From: CAWBJP01 sp963789165
GTDB taxonomy: Bacteria; Actinomycetota; Acidimicrobiia; IMCC26256; BP-133
DNA length: 64,000 nt
Assembly (NCBI GenBank): GCA_963789165.1
Contig: CAWBJP010000009.1
Coordinates: 217,503 to 281,502, forward strand
Direction: 5' to 3'
The notes under the pieces were generated by a model. The model was not told the origin of the DNA. It searched no databases and saw nothing but the letters and a program-made list of their open reading frames with translations. The position numbers were made by a program, and so were the translations under genes. Of the stretch, positions 17,128-27,383 are shown in pieces. How positions within the stretch are numbered: the first letter of the stretch is position 1; each line of letters starts with the position of its first letter.

Positions 17128-17813
17128 GCACCCGGGTCGGAGTGGTGCTGTTCCCGGGTACGAATTGCGAGCACGACGTCATCTGGGCGGTGAATTCCAT
17201 CGGTGGCTCCGCCGAGCTCCTCTGGCATGCGGATCCCGACCTTCGCGGTGTCGATGCGGTGGTCCTGCCCGGCGGATTTGCGCATGGTGACTACCTGCGG
17301 ACCGGTGCGATCGCCCGCTTCTCCCCCGTGATGGACGCTGTGTCCGCCTTCGCCGCGGAGGGTGGTCCGGTGGTGGGTATCTGCAATGGTTTCCAGATTC
17401 TGACCGAGGCCGGTCTGCTGCCCGGCGCCCTCCAGAAGAACGCCGGGTTGAAGTTCCGGTGCCAGACGGTTGAGGTGCGGGTGGAGACGGCTGCCAGTGT
17501 GCTCACGAGCTTGTGCGAACCGGGTCAGATCCTCCGTATCCCCATCAACCACTTCGAAGGCAACTTCGTGTGTGACCCCGAGACGCTGGCCCGGCTCCGA
17601 GCCGAGGATCAAGTGGTGTTCCGCTACGTCGACAACCCAAATGGCAGCGCGGACGACATCGCCGGCATTCGCAACGAGGGGGGCAACGTGGTCGGGCTGA
17701 TGCCCCACCCGGAGCGGGCCTGCGAAGAGGTGCTGGGCTCGGCCGACGGCGCCGTGCTGCTCCGTTCGCTGCTCACACCGGCGCCAGTGGTGGCGGGGCG
17801 CCCGGGGCGCTGA
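17124..17813 (+). CDS. purQ: FGAM synthase, glutaminase subunit PurQ
   Basis: 229-residue class I glutamine amidotransferase supplying ammonia to PurL. 'VVLFPGTNCEHDV' is the PurQ N-terminus; the nucleophile elbow is 'VGICNGFQIL' and the His/Glu pair is in 'GLMPHPERA'. GTG start at 17124 overlaps the purS TGA. pyrE follows after 2 bp. Local base composition is a little less GC-extreme than in purB, but I see no sign of transfer. Confidence 0.96.
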   Translation: MSTRVGVVLFPGTNCEHDVIWAVNSIGGSAELLWHADPDLRGVDAVVLPGGFAHGDYLRTGAIARFSPVMDAVSAFAAEGGPVVGICNGFQILTEAGLLPGALQKNAGLKFRCQTVEVRVETAASVLTSLCEPGQILRIPINHFEGNFVCDPETLARLRAEDQVVFRYVDNPNGSADDIAGIRNEGGNVVGLMPHPERACEEVLGSADGAVLLRSLLTPAPVVAGRPGR

Positions 17814-17815
17814 AG

Positions 17816-18355
17816 GTGGCCGAGGCGAGGGACGAGCTGCTCGACGCCCTGCGGCGTCATTCGCTGCGCACGGGCGAGTTCACCCTGGCCTCGGGACGCA
17901 CCTCGTCCTGGTACCTCGACGCCCGCCAGGTCACCTTCCGGGGCGAGTGCGTGGAGATCGTGGGCCGGGCGGTGATGGAAGCCGTGCCCGGCTTGGAGTT
18001 CGACGCGGTCGGCGGGCTCACGCTGGGGGCCGATCCGGTGGCCCTGGCCGTTGCCTTCGTCTCCGGGCGGCGGGCGTTCGCCGTGCGCAAGGAGGCCAAG
18101 GGCCACGGTGCGGGGGGGCGCATGGCCGGCGCGGTGGGCCCCGGCGACCGGGTGCTGGTGGTCGACGACGCCGTGACCACGGGCGGCTCGACGCTGGCCG
18201 CGGTGGAGGCGATCCGGGACTTCGGCGCCGTGGTGGTGGCCGCTTCGTGCCTGCTCGACCGGGGCGGGGAACTTGGTCCGGCCCTGGCCGGCCTCGGCAT
18301 TCCCTTCTTCCCGGTGCTCGGGGCGCCCGACCTCGGGTTCGAGTTCGGGTCCTAA
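17816..18355 (+). CDS. pyrE: Orotate phosphoribosyltransferase
   Basis: Makes orotidine 5'-phosphate from orotate and PRPP in pyrimidine synthesis. 179 residues. 'FTLASGRTSSWYLDARQVTF' near the N-terminus and the PRPP motif 'VLVVDDAVTTGGST' at about 117-130 are diagnostic; 'VRKEAKGHGAGG' carries the flexible catalytic loop. The GTG at 17816 lies 2 bp after purQ, so a pyrimidine gene is co-transcribed with purine genes; both pathways compete for PRPP. Confidence 0.93.
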   Translation: MAEARDELLDALRRHSLRTGEFTLASGRTSSWYLDARQVTFRGECVEIVGRAVMEAVPGLEFDAVGGLTLGADPVALAVAFVSGRRAFAVRKEAKGHGAGGRMAGAVGPGDRVLVVDDAVTTGGSTLAAVEAIRDFGAVVVAASCLLDRGGELGPALAGLGIPFFPVLGAPDLGFEFGS

Positions 18356-18362
18356 AACAGCG

Positions 18363-18803
18363 TCAGGCTCCTCGGGAAATCCCCGCCTTGCGAAGTACGT
18401 CGGCGGGGACACCGAGCGCCCGCCATGCGGCGTGGGTGACCCCTTTCCGTTCCCCGTAGCTCTTGGCTGCGGTGATGAACCCTTTTTCCAGCTCCGTAAG
18501 GTCCGTTTTGGCCTTGAGGCTCTCGAGCTCGGTCTGCAGGTTCATCCGCTCCTGGATGAGATGGAGCCGGGTGAGCGGGTCGGCTTCGGCCAGCTTGACG
18601 TCGATGACATCCAAGCGCCTCGTGATGGAATCGGTGGTTCGCTTGCGGCCACGCTTCGGCCGGTTCTTCTCGAGCGCCTCCAGATAAAGGCGGACTCCCC
18701 GACCCTGCTCGCGACCCTCGGCGAGGGCGGCCTTGTGCTCATCCGACATCGGAGACCGCTTCCGCTTCGCCGGTGCCGCCGCAACCGTACGCTTTGCTGC
18801 CAT
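18363..18803 (-). CDS. Unrecognised 146-residue helical, probably nucleic-acid-associated protein
   Basis: Opposite strand, nested between pyrE and purL. N-terminal 35 residues are Lys/Ala/Arg-rich ('KRTVAAAPAKRKRSPMSDE'), the middle has 'PKRGRKRTTDSI' followed by a long heptad-like helix ('RLDVIDVKLAEADPLTRLHL'), and the C-terminus holds 'KGFITAAKSYGERKGVTHAA' then 'WRALGVPADVLRKAGI', which looks like a small helix-turn-helix. Basic tail, oligomerising helix and compact C-terminal domain recall nucleoid-associated proteins, but I cannot name the family. ATG at 18803 is preceded by AAGGGAG. Its 3' end lies 7 bp from the pyrE stop, so the genes converge. Confidence 0.7.
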   Translation of the reverse strand: MAAKRTVAAAPAKRKRSPMSDEHKAALAEGREQGRGVRLYLEALEKNRPKRGRKRTTDSITRRLDVIDVKLAEADPLTRLHLIQERMNLQTELESLKAKTDLTELEKGFITAAKSYGERKGVTHAAWRALGVPADVLRKAGISRGA

Positions 18804-18874
18804 CTCGACTCCCTTATAGGGTTATTCTGACGGGTTTATAGCACATAATACGAGCGGCGGATAGGCTGCGGTGA
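18804..18874. promoter_or_regulatory. Divergent promoter region between the opposite-strand gene and purL
   Basis: A 71-bp gap that is clearly AT-richer than its surroundings, with TTATAGGG, TTTATA and CATAAT elements. It must drive purL rightward and the 146-residue gene leftward. CATAAT at 18844-18849 is a possible -10 for purL with TTATTC at 18822-18827 as a weak -35 (16-bp spacer). CCCTTATAGGG forms a short palindrome next to the leftward start. Promoter assignment is a guess; the composition shift is real. Confidence 0.45.
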
Positions 18875-21190
18875 ATGGAACCCACCCACCTCCTCCTGGG
18901 GCTCACCGACGCCGAGTTCAACGACATCGTGGCGTTGCTGGATCGCCAACCCACCGATCTGGAATTGGCCATGTACGCCGTGATGTGGTCCGAGCACTGC
19001 TCCTACAAGTCGTCCCGGCGGCATCTCTCCCGGTTCCCCACCGAGGCGCCCTGGGTCCTGGTCGGCCCCGGTGAAGGCGCCGGGGTGGTCGACGTGGGCG
19101 AGGGCCAGGCCGTCGCCATCCGGATCGAGAGCCACAACCATCCCTCGGCTGTCGAGCCCCACCAGGGTGCGGCCACCGGCGTGGGCGGGATCATCCGCGA
19201 TGTGTTTTCCATGGGGGCACGTCCCATCGCCCTGATGGATTCCCTCCGCTTCGGCCCGCTGGAAGCGGGGCCGGGAGCATCGGCGGAAACCGCGGCCCGG
19301 AACCGGTATCTGGTCGAAGGTGTGGTGTCGGGCATCTCCAGTTACGGAAACTCCGTGGGGGTCCCCACGGTGGGCGGCGAGATCGTCTTCGATTCCTGCT
19401 ATTCCGCCAACCCGCTGGTCAACGTGCTGTGCCTGGGGGTCCTGCCCACGTCCCGCCTGGTCCTGGCGCGGGCCGAAGGGGAAGGGAACCTGGCCGTACT
19501 GCTGGGGTCGTCCACCGGGCGGGACGGCATCGGCGGCGCCAGTGTCCTGGCCTCGGCCGGGTTCGTGGAAGGCGAGGAGACCAAGCGCCCGTCGGTCCAG
19601 GTCGGCGACCCCTTCGAGGAGAAGAAGCTCATCGAGGCGTGCCTGGCCCTGCTCGACTCCGGCCTCGCCGTCGGCGTCCAGGACCTCGGCGCCGCCGGTC
19701 TGTCGTGCGCCGCCTCGGAGACGGCGGCCAAGGCAGGGGCGGGCATGGACGTGGACGTGGCCCGGGTGCCGCGGCGCGAGCCGGCCATGACCCCGGTGGA
19801 GGTGATGACCTCCGAGAGCCAGGAGCGCATGCTGGCCATCGTGCGGCCCGCCGACCTCGACGAGGTGCTGTCGCTGTGCCGGCGCTGGGAGATCCGGGCC
19901 TCGGTGGTGGGCCGGGTGACGGGTACCGGCCGCTTCCGGGTCTTCGACGGGCTGTTCGGTTCATCCGGGGACACCCCGAGCCCCGGGGGCCGGGGAGCGG
20001 GCCGAAGCCGTGCTACTGGCCGATGTGCCCGTCGGGAGCCTGGGGGACGGGCCGGACTACGACCGCCCGCTGGCCCGCCCCGCCGACCAGGACGACCGCC
20101 TGGCCGCCGACCCGTGGCCGAAGCTCTTCGGCCGCTTCCCGCCCGGCACCGACCTCGGGCCCCGAGCTCCTGGCGCTGCTCGGCTCTCCCGGGGTGGGAG
20201 ACCCGTCGTGGGTGTGGCGCCAGTACGACCACCAGCTCTTCCTCAACACGGTGGCCGGCCCCGGGCGCCGACGCCGCCGTGCTGCGGTTGAAGGACACCG
20301 CCGGCAAGGCGCTGGCCCTCACCACGGACGGCAAGGCCCGGTTCTGCCGGCTCGATCCCCGGGTGGGGGGCGCCCTGGTGGTGCTGGAGGCGGCCCGTAA
20401 CGTGGCTTGCGCCGGCGCCCGCCCGCTGGCCCTGGTCAACTGCCTGAACTTCGGCAACCCCGAGCACCCCGAGGTCATGTGGCAGTTCTCCGAGGTCGTC
20501 GACGGGATGGCCGAGGCCTGCCGGGAGCTCGAGATCCCGGTGGTGGGGGGCAACGTCAGCTTCTACAACGAGTCGGGGGGCGCCGACATCGACCCCACCC
20601 CGGTGGTGGGCGTGGTCGGCCTCCTCGATCAGCTGCGGGGGTCGGTTCCCGGCGCCCGCCTCGCGCCCGGGGAGCGCATCCTCCTGCTGGGGGCCACGGC
20701 CGCCGAGCTGGGTGGCTCCGAGTGGGCTGCCCGCCACGGCCTGCTGGACGGCCCGCCGCCCGCCGCCGACCTCGAGGCCGCCTTCCGTCTCCACCCGCTG
20801 GTGGCGGACCTGGTGGCCGAGCGGGTGGTGGCCGGAGCCCACGACTGCTCCGACGGTGGCCTGGCCGTGGCCCTCGCCGAGATGGCCATCGCCGGCGGTT
20901 GCGGCTTCGCCGCCTCCTGCGCCGGCGACCTCGAGGAGCTCCCGCCGGCCGCCGTGTGCTTCTCCGAGTCGGCCAGCCGGGTGGTCCTGGCCGTGGCCGC
21001 CGACCGCCTGGCCGAGGTCTTCGCCCGGGCGCGGGACGCGGGCGTGGCCTGCGTCGAGCTCGGTGTGGCCGGTGGCGACCGGCTGGCGTTGGAGGGCTGC
21101 TTCGACGTGTCCCTCGACAAAGCCGGGTCAGCCTGGCGCGACGCCCTGCCGTCCGCCCTGGCCGGCGAGGCCGTTGCCACCGCCGGCTGA
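18875..21190 (+). CDS. purL: FGAM synthase, large subunit PurL (three apparent frameshifts)
   Basis: ATP-dependent amidation of FGAR, small PurL type of about 770 residues. N-terminal 'MYAVMWSEHCSYKSSRRHL', 'RIESHNHPSAVEPHQGAATG' and 'VGVPTVGGEIVFD', and C-terminal 'AHDCSDGGLAVALAEMAI' are intact. The middle is broken three times: about 19972-19995 (to 'AEAVLLADVPVGSLGDGPDY'), about 20155-20165 (to 'ELLALLGSPGVGDPSWVWRQ'), and about 20255-20272 (back to 'ADAAVLRLKDTAGKAL'). Each needs one base removed, all in runs such as GGGCCCC, so the net frame is restored. ATG start at 18875. The 3' end overlaps the convergent PHP gene by 63 bp. Confidence 0.93.
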   Translation: MEPTHLLLGLTDAEFNDIVALLDRQPTDLELAMYAVMWSEHCSYKSSRRHLSRFPTEAPWVLVGPGEGAGVVDVGEGQAVAIRIESHNHPSAVEPHQGAATGVGGIIRDVFSMGARPIALMDSLRFGPLEAGPGASAETAARNRYLVEGVVSGISSYGNSVGVPTVGGEIVFDSCYSANPLVNVLCLGVLPTSRLVLARAEGEGNLAVLLGSSTGRDGIGGASVLASAGFVEGEETKRPSVQVGDPFEEKKLIEACLALLDSGLAVGVQDLGAAGLSCAASETAAKAGAGMDVDVARVPRREPAMTPVEVMTSESQERMLAIVRPADLDEVLSLCRRWEIRASVVGRVTGTGRFRVFDGLFGSSGDTPSPGGRGAGRSRATGRCARREPGGRAGLRPPAGPPRRPGRPPGRRPVAEALRPLPARHRPRAPSSWRCSALPGWETRRGCGASTTTSSSSTRWPAPGADAAVLRLKDTAGKALALTTDGKARFCRLDPRVGGALVVLEAARNVACAGARPLALVNCLNFGNPEHPEVMWQFSEVVDGMAEACRELEIPVVGGNVSFYNESGGADIDPTPVVGVVGLLDQLRGSVPGARLAPGERILLLGATAAELGGSEWAARHGLLDGPPPAADLEAAFRLHPLVADLVAERVVAGAHDCSDGGLAVALAEMAIAGGCGFAASCAGDLEELPPAAVCFSESASRVVLAVAADRLAEVFARARDAGVACVELGVAGGDRLALEGCFDVSLDKAGSAWRDALPSALAGEAVATAG

Positions 21191-22027
21191 GGCGGGGCGC
21201 CTGCGTTCCAGCTCCTCCAGCAGTTCGTCAGGAACGCACAGGTCACCCAGGCCGGTGCCGAGGGCGAGGTCGGGCTTGTAGACGCCGTGGTAGTCGCTGC
21301 CGCCCGTCGGGCACAGCCCGAGCTCGCCCGCCAGCGCGTGCCAGACCGCCCGCTCCTCGGGTGGGTAGCGGCCGTACTCGCACTCGAGTCCGTCGAGCCC
21401 CGCCTCGGCCAGGCCGGCGATGAACTCCCCGGCCTTGTCCCGGTTCAGGCCGAGGGTGGTGGGATGGGCGAGAACGGCGACGGCCCCGGAGGCGTGGGCC
21501 AGCGAGATGGTTTCCTCGGCCGTCAGGCGGTCCCGGCCCAGGTAGGCGGGCCGTCCGGTGGCCAGCCACAGATCGAACGCCTCGGAGAAGGACTCCACGT
21601 AACCCTTGCGCACCATGATGGCGGCGATGTGGGGCCGCCCCACCGAACCGTCACCCGCCTCGGCCATCACCTCATCGACGGAGATGTCCATGCCGTGCTC
21701 GGCCAGCACCCCGAGGATGCCGACGTTGCGGACCCCCCGTCCGGCCTGGAGGCGGGCCAGCTGGTCCTGGAGGGGCCCCGGCCCGTCGTCGAGGAAGTAG
21801 ACGAGCACGTGCATGCCGCCGGTCGGCACCTCGCAGGCCAGCTCGCATCCCGGCACCAGCCGGACCCCCACCGCCTCCGCCGCCGCTTTCGCCTCGGCCA
21901 GTCCGGCGAGGGTGTCATGGTCGGTGAGGGAGAAGGCGGACAGCCCGGCGCCGGCGGCCAGGGCCACCAGTTGGGCCGGACTGTCGGAACCGTCGGAGGC
22001 GATGGAGTGGGTGTGGAGGTCGATCAC
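21128..22027 (-). CDS. PHP-domain phosphoesterase (nucleoside 3',5'-bisphosphate phosphatase / RNase AM type)
   Basis: 299 residues. Metal-binding PHP motifs: 'IDLHTHSIASDGSDSP' at the N-terminus, 'FSLTDHDTLAG', 'VPGCELACE', 'LAHPTTLGL' and 'GGSDYHG'. This TrpH/YciV-type family removes phosphate from 3',5'-bisphosphonucleotides and trims RNA 5' ends one nucleotide at a time. GTG start at 22027, 19 bp after the acs stop on the same strand, so probably the second gene of that unit. Its last 21 codons lie across the end of purL on the other strand. Confidence 0.88.
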   Translation of the reverse strand: MIDLHTHSIASDGSDSPAQLVALAAGAGLSAFSLTDHDTLAGLAEAKAAAEAVGVRLVPGCELACEVPTGGMHVLVYFLDDGPGPLQDQLARLQAGRGVRNVGILGVLAEHGMDISVDEVMAEAGDGSVGRPHIAAIMVRKGYVESFSEAFDLWLATGRPAYLGRDRLTAEETISLAHASGAVAVLAHPTTLGLNRDKAGEFIAGLAEAGLDGLECEYGRYPPEERAVWHALAGELGLCPTGGSDYHGVYKPDLALGTGLGDLCVPDELLEELERRRPASAGGGNGLAGQGGRQGVAPG

Positions 22028-22046
22028 CCGGGAGCCAGGAGCACAG

Positions 22047-24015
<1,969 letters not shown>

Positions 24016-24182
24016 AGCGCGCGCTCCTTGAGACGAAGGCGATCCTCTACACGCACCGTAAGCCAGGCCCAACGCGGCGGGCAAAGCCGGGTCGGCGGCG
24101 TGTGCTCCCGATGCGGTTAACGGGCTGGCCCTACCGATGGACGGTTCCTACCCATGTCGCCGCAGGTCAGTCGCGTCACGAA
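24016..24182. other. Gap between acs promoter side and the cyclase-ATPase gene
   Basis: 167 bp upstream of acs and downstream of the leftward cyclase-ATPase gene. It should carry the acs promoter. I see no convincing -35/-10 pair, strong hairpin or coding potential. Confidence 0.35.
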
Positions 24183-27100
24183 CTAGGCCAGGCGTTCCTT
24201 GAGCTGTGCGGCCAGCTCGTCAGCTCGGCGGACCCAGCCGTTCATGCCGATGGCTTCGAACTGGGCCCGGGCCGGCTCGAGGAGCGTTCGGGCCGCCTCG
24301 GTGTCGCCGGGCCCGCTCCCGCGGGCGTACATGAGCGCCTCGTCGTAGTCGACGATGGCGAGGAGGGGACTTACGACACCGTCCTCGGCCAGCACCTCCC
24401 GGGCCTTGGCGAACCACGAGACGGCCTCGTCGTTGCGGTCGGTGAGGGCGCAGAGGCGGGCCAGGGTGAGGCGCACGTCGACCATGGGATTGCGGAAGTC
24501 GGGGCCCAGCACCTTCTCCCGCACGCTGGTTTCGATGAGCTCAAGGTGGTCGCGACGCTGCATGACCCACAGCGCCTCGGCGGCGTGGGAAGTGATCGTG
24601 GGCCAGCCGATGGTCCAGGCCGGGGCCCGTTCCAGCCAGGGGACGAGGAGGCCGAGGCAGCGCAGGGATTCGTCGGGGTGCCCGAGGCGGGCGGCGATCC
24701 GGGCACTCCAGGCGTAGAACGAGCCCTGGAGCCAGGCGAGGGCGGGGATGACCCGGGCCGTGAGGGGGGCCACCGCGGTCAACAGCTCCTCGAGACCCTC
24801 GTCGGTGGCGGTGACGAGGATCTCCTTGGCCTGGAGGATGGTCGGTACCGGCATCCCCAGGCGGGCGGCGAGAGCCTCCGTCCGTTCCATGGTGTCGCGC
24901 ACCTTGTCCAAGCGGCCCAGGCCAACCTCGCAGAAGGCGCCCATGGCCTCGGTGCGGGCGGCCCGGGCCAGCTGGCCCTTGGCCAGGGCCTGTTCTACCT
25001 CGGCCTCGAACAGTGGCAACGCCTTGGCGATGTCCCCGTACCAATAGGTGAGGACGACGATGTTTTCGCTGGTCAGCGCGTCGTCGCGGGAGGCGAAGAC
25101 GGCCTCCATGGGAGCGGGGCCCATGGGGTCGAGGCGGGCGGCCCGCAGGATGGCAGCCGCTTCCGCTCGCTCGGGGGTGTCGAGGGGAATACCCGGGTAC
25201 TCGGCGTCCTCCGCCTCCCGGCGCTGATGGTCGAACATGATCAGGCGGGCCCAGGCCACGTCGCGCTTCGTGCCCACGTAGCTGAGCCCCTTGGGGGCCA
25301 GCGCCCAGGCGTGGGGCCAGCTCCCCGCCATGGCGCAGGCGTAGGCCACCTCGGAGAGGAAGCCGGCGGCCGCCTCGGAACCTTCGGCGGCGGCGATGGC
25401 TTCAGCCGCCTCGATCGCCACCGGCACGGCCTCGTCGAAGTGGAGAGCCCAGGTCAAGGCCATCGCCAGACGTCCCAAGAGCCGCAGGCGGCGGGGGTCG
25501 CCCTCAGGGGCGAGGTCGAGGGCCATGCGAAGGAAGCGCGCCGCCTCCTCGTGCGCCCCGTTGGCCTCGGCGTGGGCGGCGGCGGTGAGGGCATGGTCTA
25601 CGCCCCGCTCGGCGCCGTCCCGGCCCCGGCTCCGGTGGTACTGGGAGGCGATCTCCCCGGCCTGGGCAGGGGTGGGACGGTCGCCGTGCGCCCCTTCCAG
25701 AGCTTCGGCCACCTTGCGGTGGAGGCGGGCCTGGCGGGTGGGTGACACGTCGGCGTAGAGGGATTGGCGCAGCAGGCCGTTGGTGAAGACGTAGGCCTCG
25801 GTGCCGCCCGCCGACTGGAGTACCTGGGCGGCCAGGGCTTCGTCGACGGCGTCGAGGGCGTCGTCCTCGTCGAGGTCGGCCACGGCCACGACGACTTCGA
25901 AGTCGAAGGACCCTTCGAAGGCGCAGGCCGCCCCCAGGAACTTGCGGGCCGTGGCCGAGAGCCGGGCCAGGCGCCGGCCCATCACCTCGCGCACCTCCTC
26001 GGGCACGCCCAGTTCCCGCAAGGGGCGGTCGCTGGTCCAGCGGCCGTCGGGGCCCTTGTGGACGTGGCCTTCCTCCACCAGGTGGGTGAGGAGCTCCCGG
26101 ACGAAGAGCGGGTTGCCCTCCGTCTCCCGGGCCCAGTCCCGACCGACCTTGTCCTCGACACCCTCGCTCCCGCCCAGCGCCCCCAACAGCTGGGCGACGC
26201 CCTGGGCGTCGAGACCCTCCAGCTTCACCCGGTCGTACTCCACCTCCCGGCGCAGCGAACCCAGCGCGTCGACCAGGGCCTGGGTCTTCTCCACCTCGCC
26301 GTCCCGGTAGGAGCCCACCACGAGCAGACGGCCTCGGGGCGCCAGGCGGGCGACGTGGCGCAGCATGGCCACGGTGCCCTTGTCGGCCCATTGGAGGTCG
26401 TCCAGGCACACCAGCATGGGGGCCCGCCGGGACCGGGTCAGCAGAAACGAGGCGACGGAGTCGAGGAGCCGGAAACGTTCCTCGTCGGGCTGGAGAGGCG
26501 GCGGGTCGTCCACGTCGGGGAGGGCCTCGCGCACGGCGGGCACCAGTTGGGCGATGGGGCCCGCCGCCGGGCCCATGTCGGCCCGCAGCTCCTCGGGCCG
26601 GGCGGTGGCCACATGGGCCCCCAGGGCCTCGGCGAAGGGAGCGAACGGGGGCGACCACTCCGCCTCGAAGCATCCTCCCCGCAACACGAAGGCCCCATCC
26701 CGCCAGGCCTGCTCGGACAGCTCGTCCATGAGGCGGGTCTTGCCGATGCCCGGCTCCCCCAGGACCATGGCCAGGCCGCCGCCGCCGGCCGCCGCCTCGG
26801 CCAGCCGCGCGGAGAGGCGGGTGAGCTCGGCCTCCCGTCCCACCAGCGGCAACTGGCTGGCGATCCCCTCCTCGACCGCCTCGGCCTCATAGCGCACCTC
26901 GTAGGCGGTGACGGGCTTGGGGACGCCCTTCAGGGCCAGGGGCCCCAGGTCTGAGAAGACGAAGCCGGGCTGGCCCGCCAGGGAGCCGGCCACCAGGTCG
27001 GAGCAGTAGATCTGCCCCGGGCGGGCCCGCTCGCACAGGCGCCGGGCCACCATCACATGGGTCCCGAAGTAGTCGGCGGAGTCCCGCAGGGGCGTGCCGG

Positions 27101-27383
27101 AGTTGAGGCCCACCCGGATGGACAGACGCTCGCCCTGCACCGGCTGGCGGCTCGCCTGCTGGACGGCGATGGCGGCCCGCAACGCGTCGGCGGCCGACGG
27201 GAACGAGACCATGAGCCCTCCGCCCAGCCACTTCACCTCGTTGCTGCCGTGGGCGGCGGCCGCTTCGGCCAGGAGATCGTGGTGGGCCCGGGACAGGCCC
27301 TGGGTCTCGTCGTCGTCCGTCTCCGGGTCGACGTCAGCCAGGTCGCTGAACAGGATGGTGACGAGGCTCACCTGTGAAGTCAT
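24183..27383 (-). CDS. Degenerate class III cyclase domain - STAND/AAA ATPase - repeat regulator
   Basis: 1066 residues from ATG 27383, overlapping the stop of the upstream gene (ATGA). Domain order: class III nucleotidyl-cyclase-like domain (about 7-165), ATPase (about 180-450, Walker A 'GEPGIGKT' 209-216, Walker B-like 'MLVCLDDLQWAD'), then about 550 residues of TPR-like helices. In the cyclase domain the first metal Asp is present (Asp14 in 'LFSDL'), but the second is Gly55 in 'KWLGGGLMV' where active enzymes have 'GDG', and the transition-state Asn position reads Met in 'GTHVMVARR'. It is probably catalytically dead. A partner or sensor role for the product of the upstream gene is an inference from the coupling. 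Confidence 0.85.
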   Translation of the reverse strand: MTSQVSLVTILFSDLADVDPETDDDETQGLSRAHHDLLAEAAAAHGSNEVKWLGGGLMVSFPSAADALRAAIAVQQASRQPVQGERLSIRVGLNSGTPLRDSADYFGTHVMVARRLCERARPGQIYCSDLVAGSLAGQPGFVFSDLGPLALKGVPKPVTAYEVRYEAEAVEEGIASQLPLVGREAELTRLSARLAEAAAGGGGLAMVLGEPGIGKTRLMDELSEQAWRDGAFVLRGGCFEAEWSPPFAPFAEALGAHVATARPEELRADMGPAAGPIAQLVPAVREALPDVDDPPPLQPDEERFRLLDSVASFLLTRSRRAPMLVCLDDLQWADKGTVAMLRHVARLAPRGRLLVVGSYRDGEVEKTQALVDALGSLRREVEYDRVKLEGLDAQGVAQLLGALGGSEGVEDKVGRDWARETEGNPLFVRELLTHLVEEGHVHKGPDGRWTSDRPLRELGVPEEVREVMGRRLARLSATARKFLGAACAFEGSFDFEVVVAVADLDEDDALDAVDEALAAQVLQSAGGTEAYVFTNGLLRQSLYADVSPTRQARLHRKVAEALEGAHGDRPTPAQAGEIASQYHRSRGRDGAERGVDHALTAAAHAEANGAHEEAARFLRMALDLAPEGDPRRLRLLGRLAMALTWALHFDEAVPVAIEAAEAIAAAEGSEAAAGFLSEVAYACAMAGSWPHAWALAPKGLSYVGTKRDVAWARLIMFDHQRREAEDAEYPGIPLDTPERAEAAAILRAARLDPMGPAPMEAVFASRDDALTSENIVVLTYWYGDIAKALPLFEAEVEQALAKGQLARAARTEAMGAFCEVGLGRLDKVRDTMERTEALAARLGMPVPTILQAKEILVTATDEGLEELLTAVAPLTARVIPALAWLQGSFYAWSARIAARLGHPDESLRCLGLLVPWLERAPAWTIGWPTITSHAAEALWVMQRRDHLELIETSVREKVLGPDFRNPMVDVRLTLARLCALTDRNDEAVSWFAKAREVLAEDGVVSPLLAIVDYDEALMYARGSGPGDTEAARTLLEPARAQFEAIGMNGWVRRADELAAQLKERLA

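Noticed and set aside
19972..20272. Programmed +1 frameshifting in purL
   Set aside because: Three shifts close together, plus others in unrelated genes, with no shared slippery motif, fit sequence error better.
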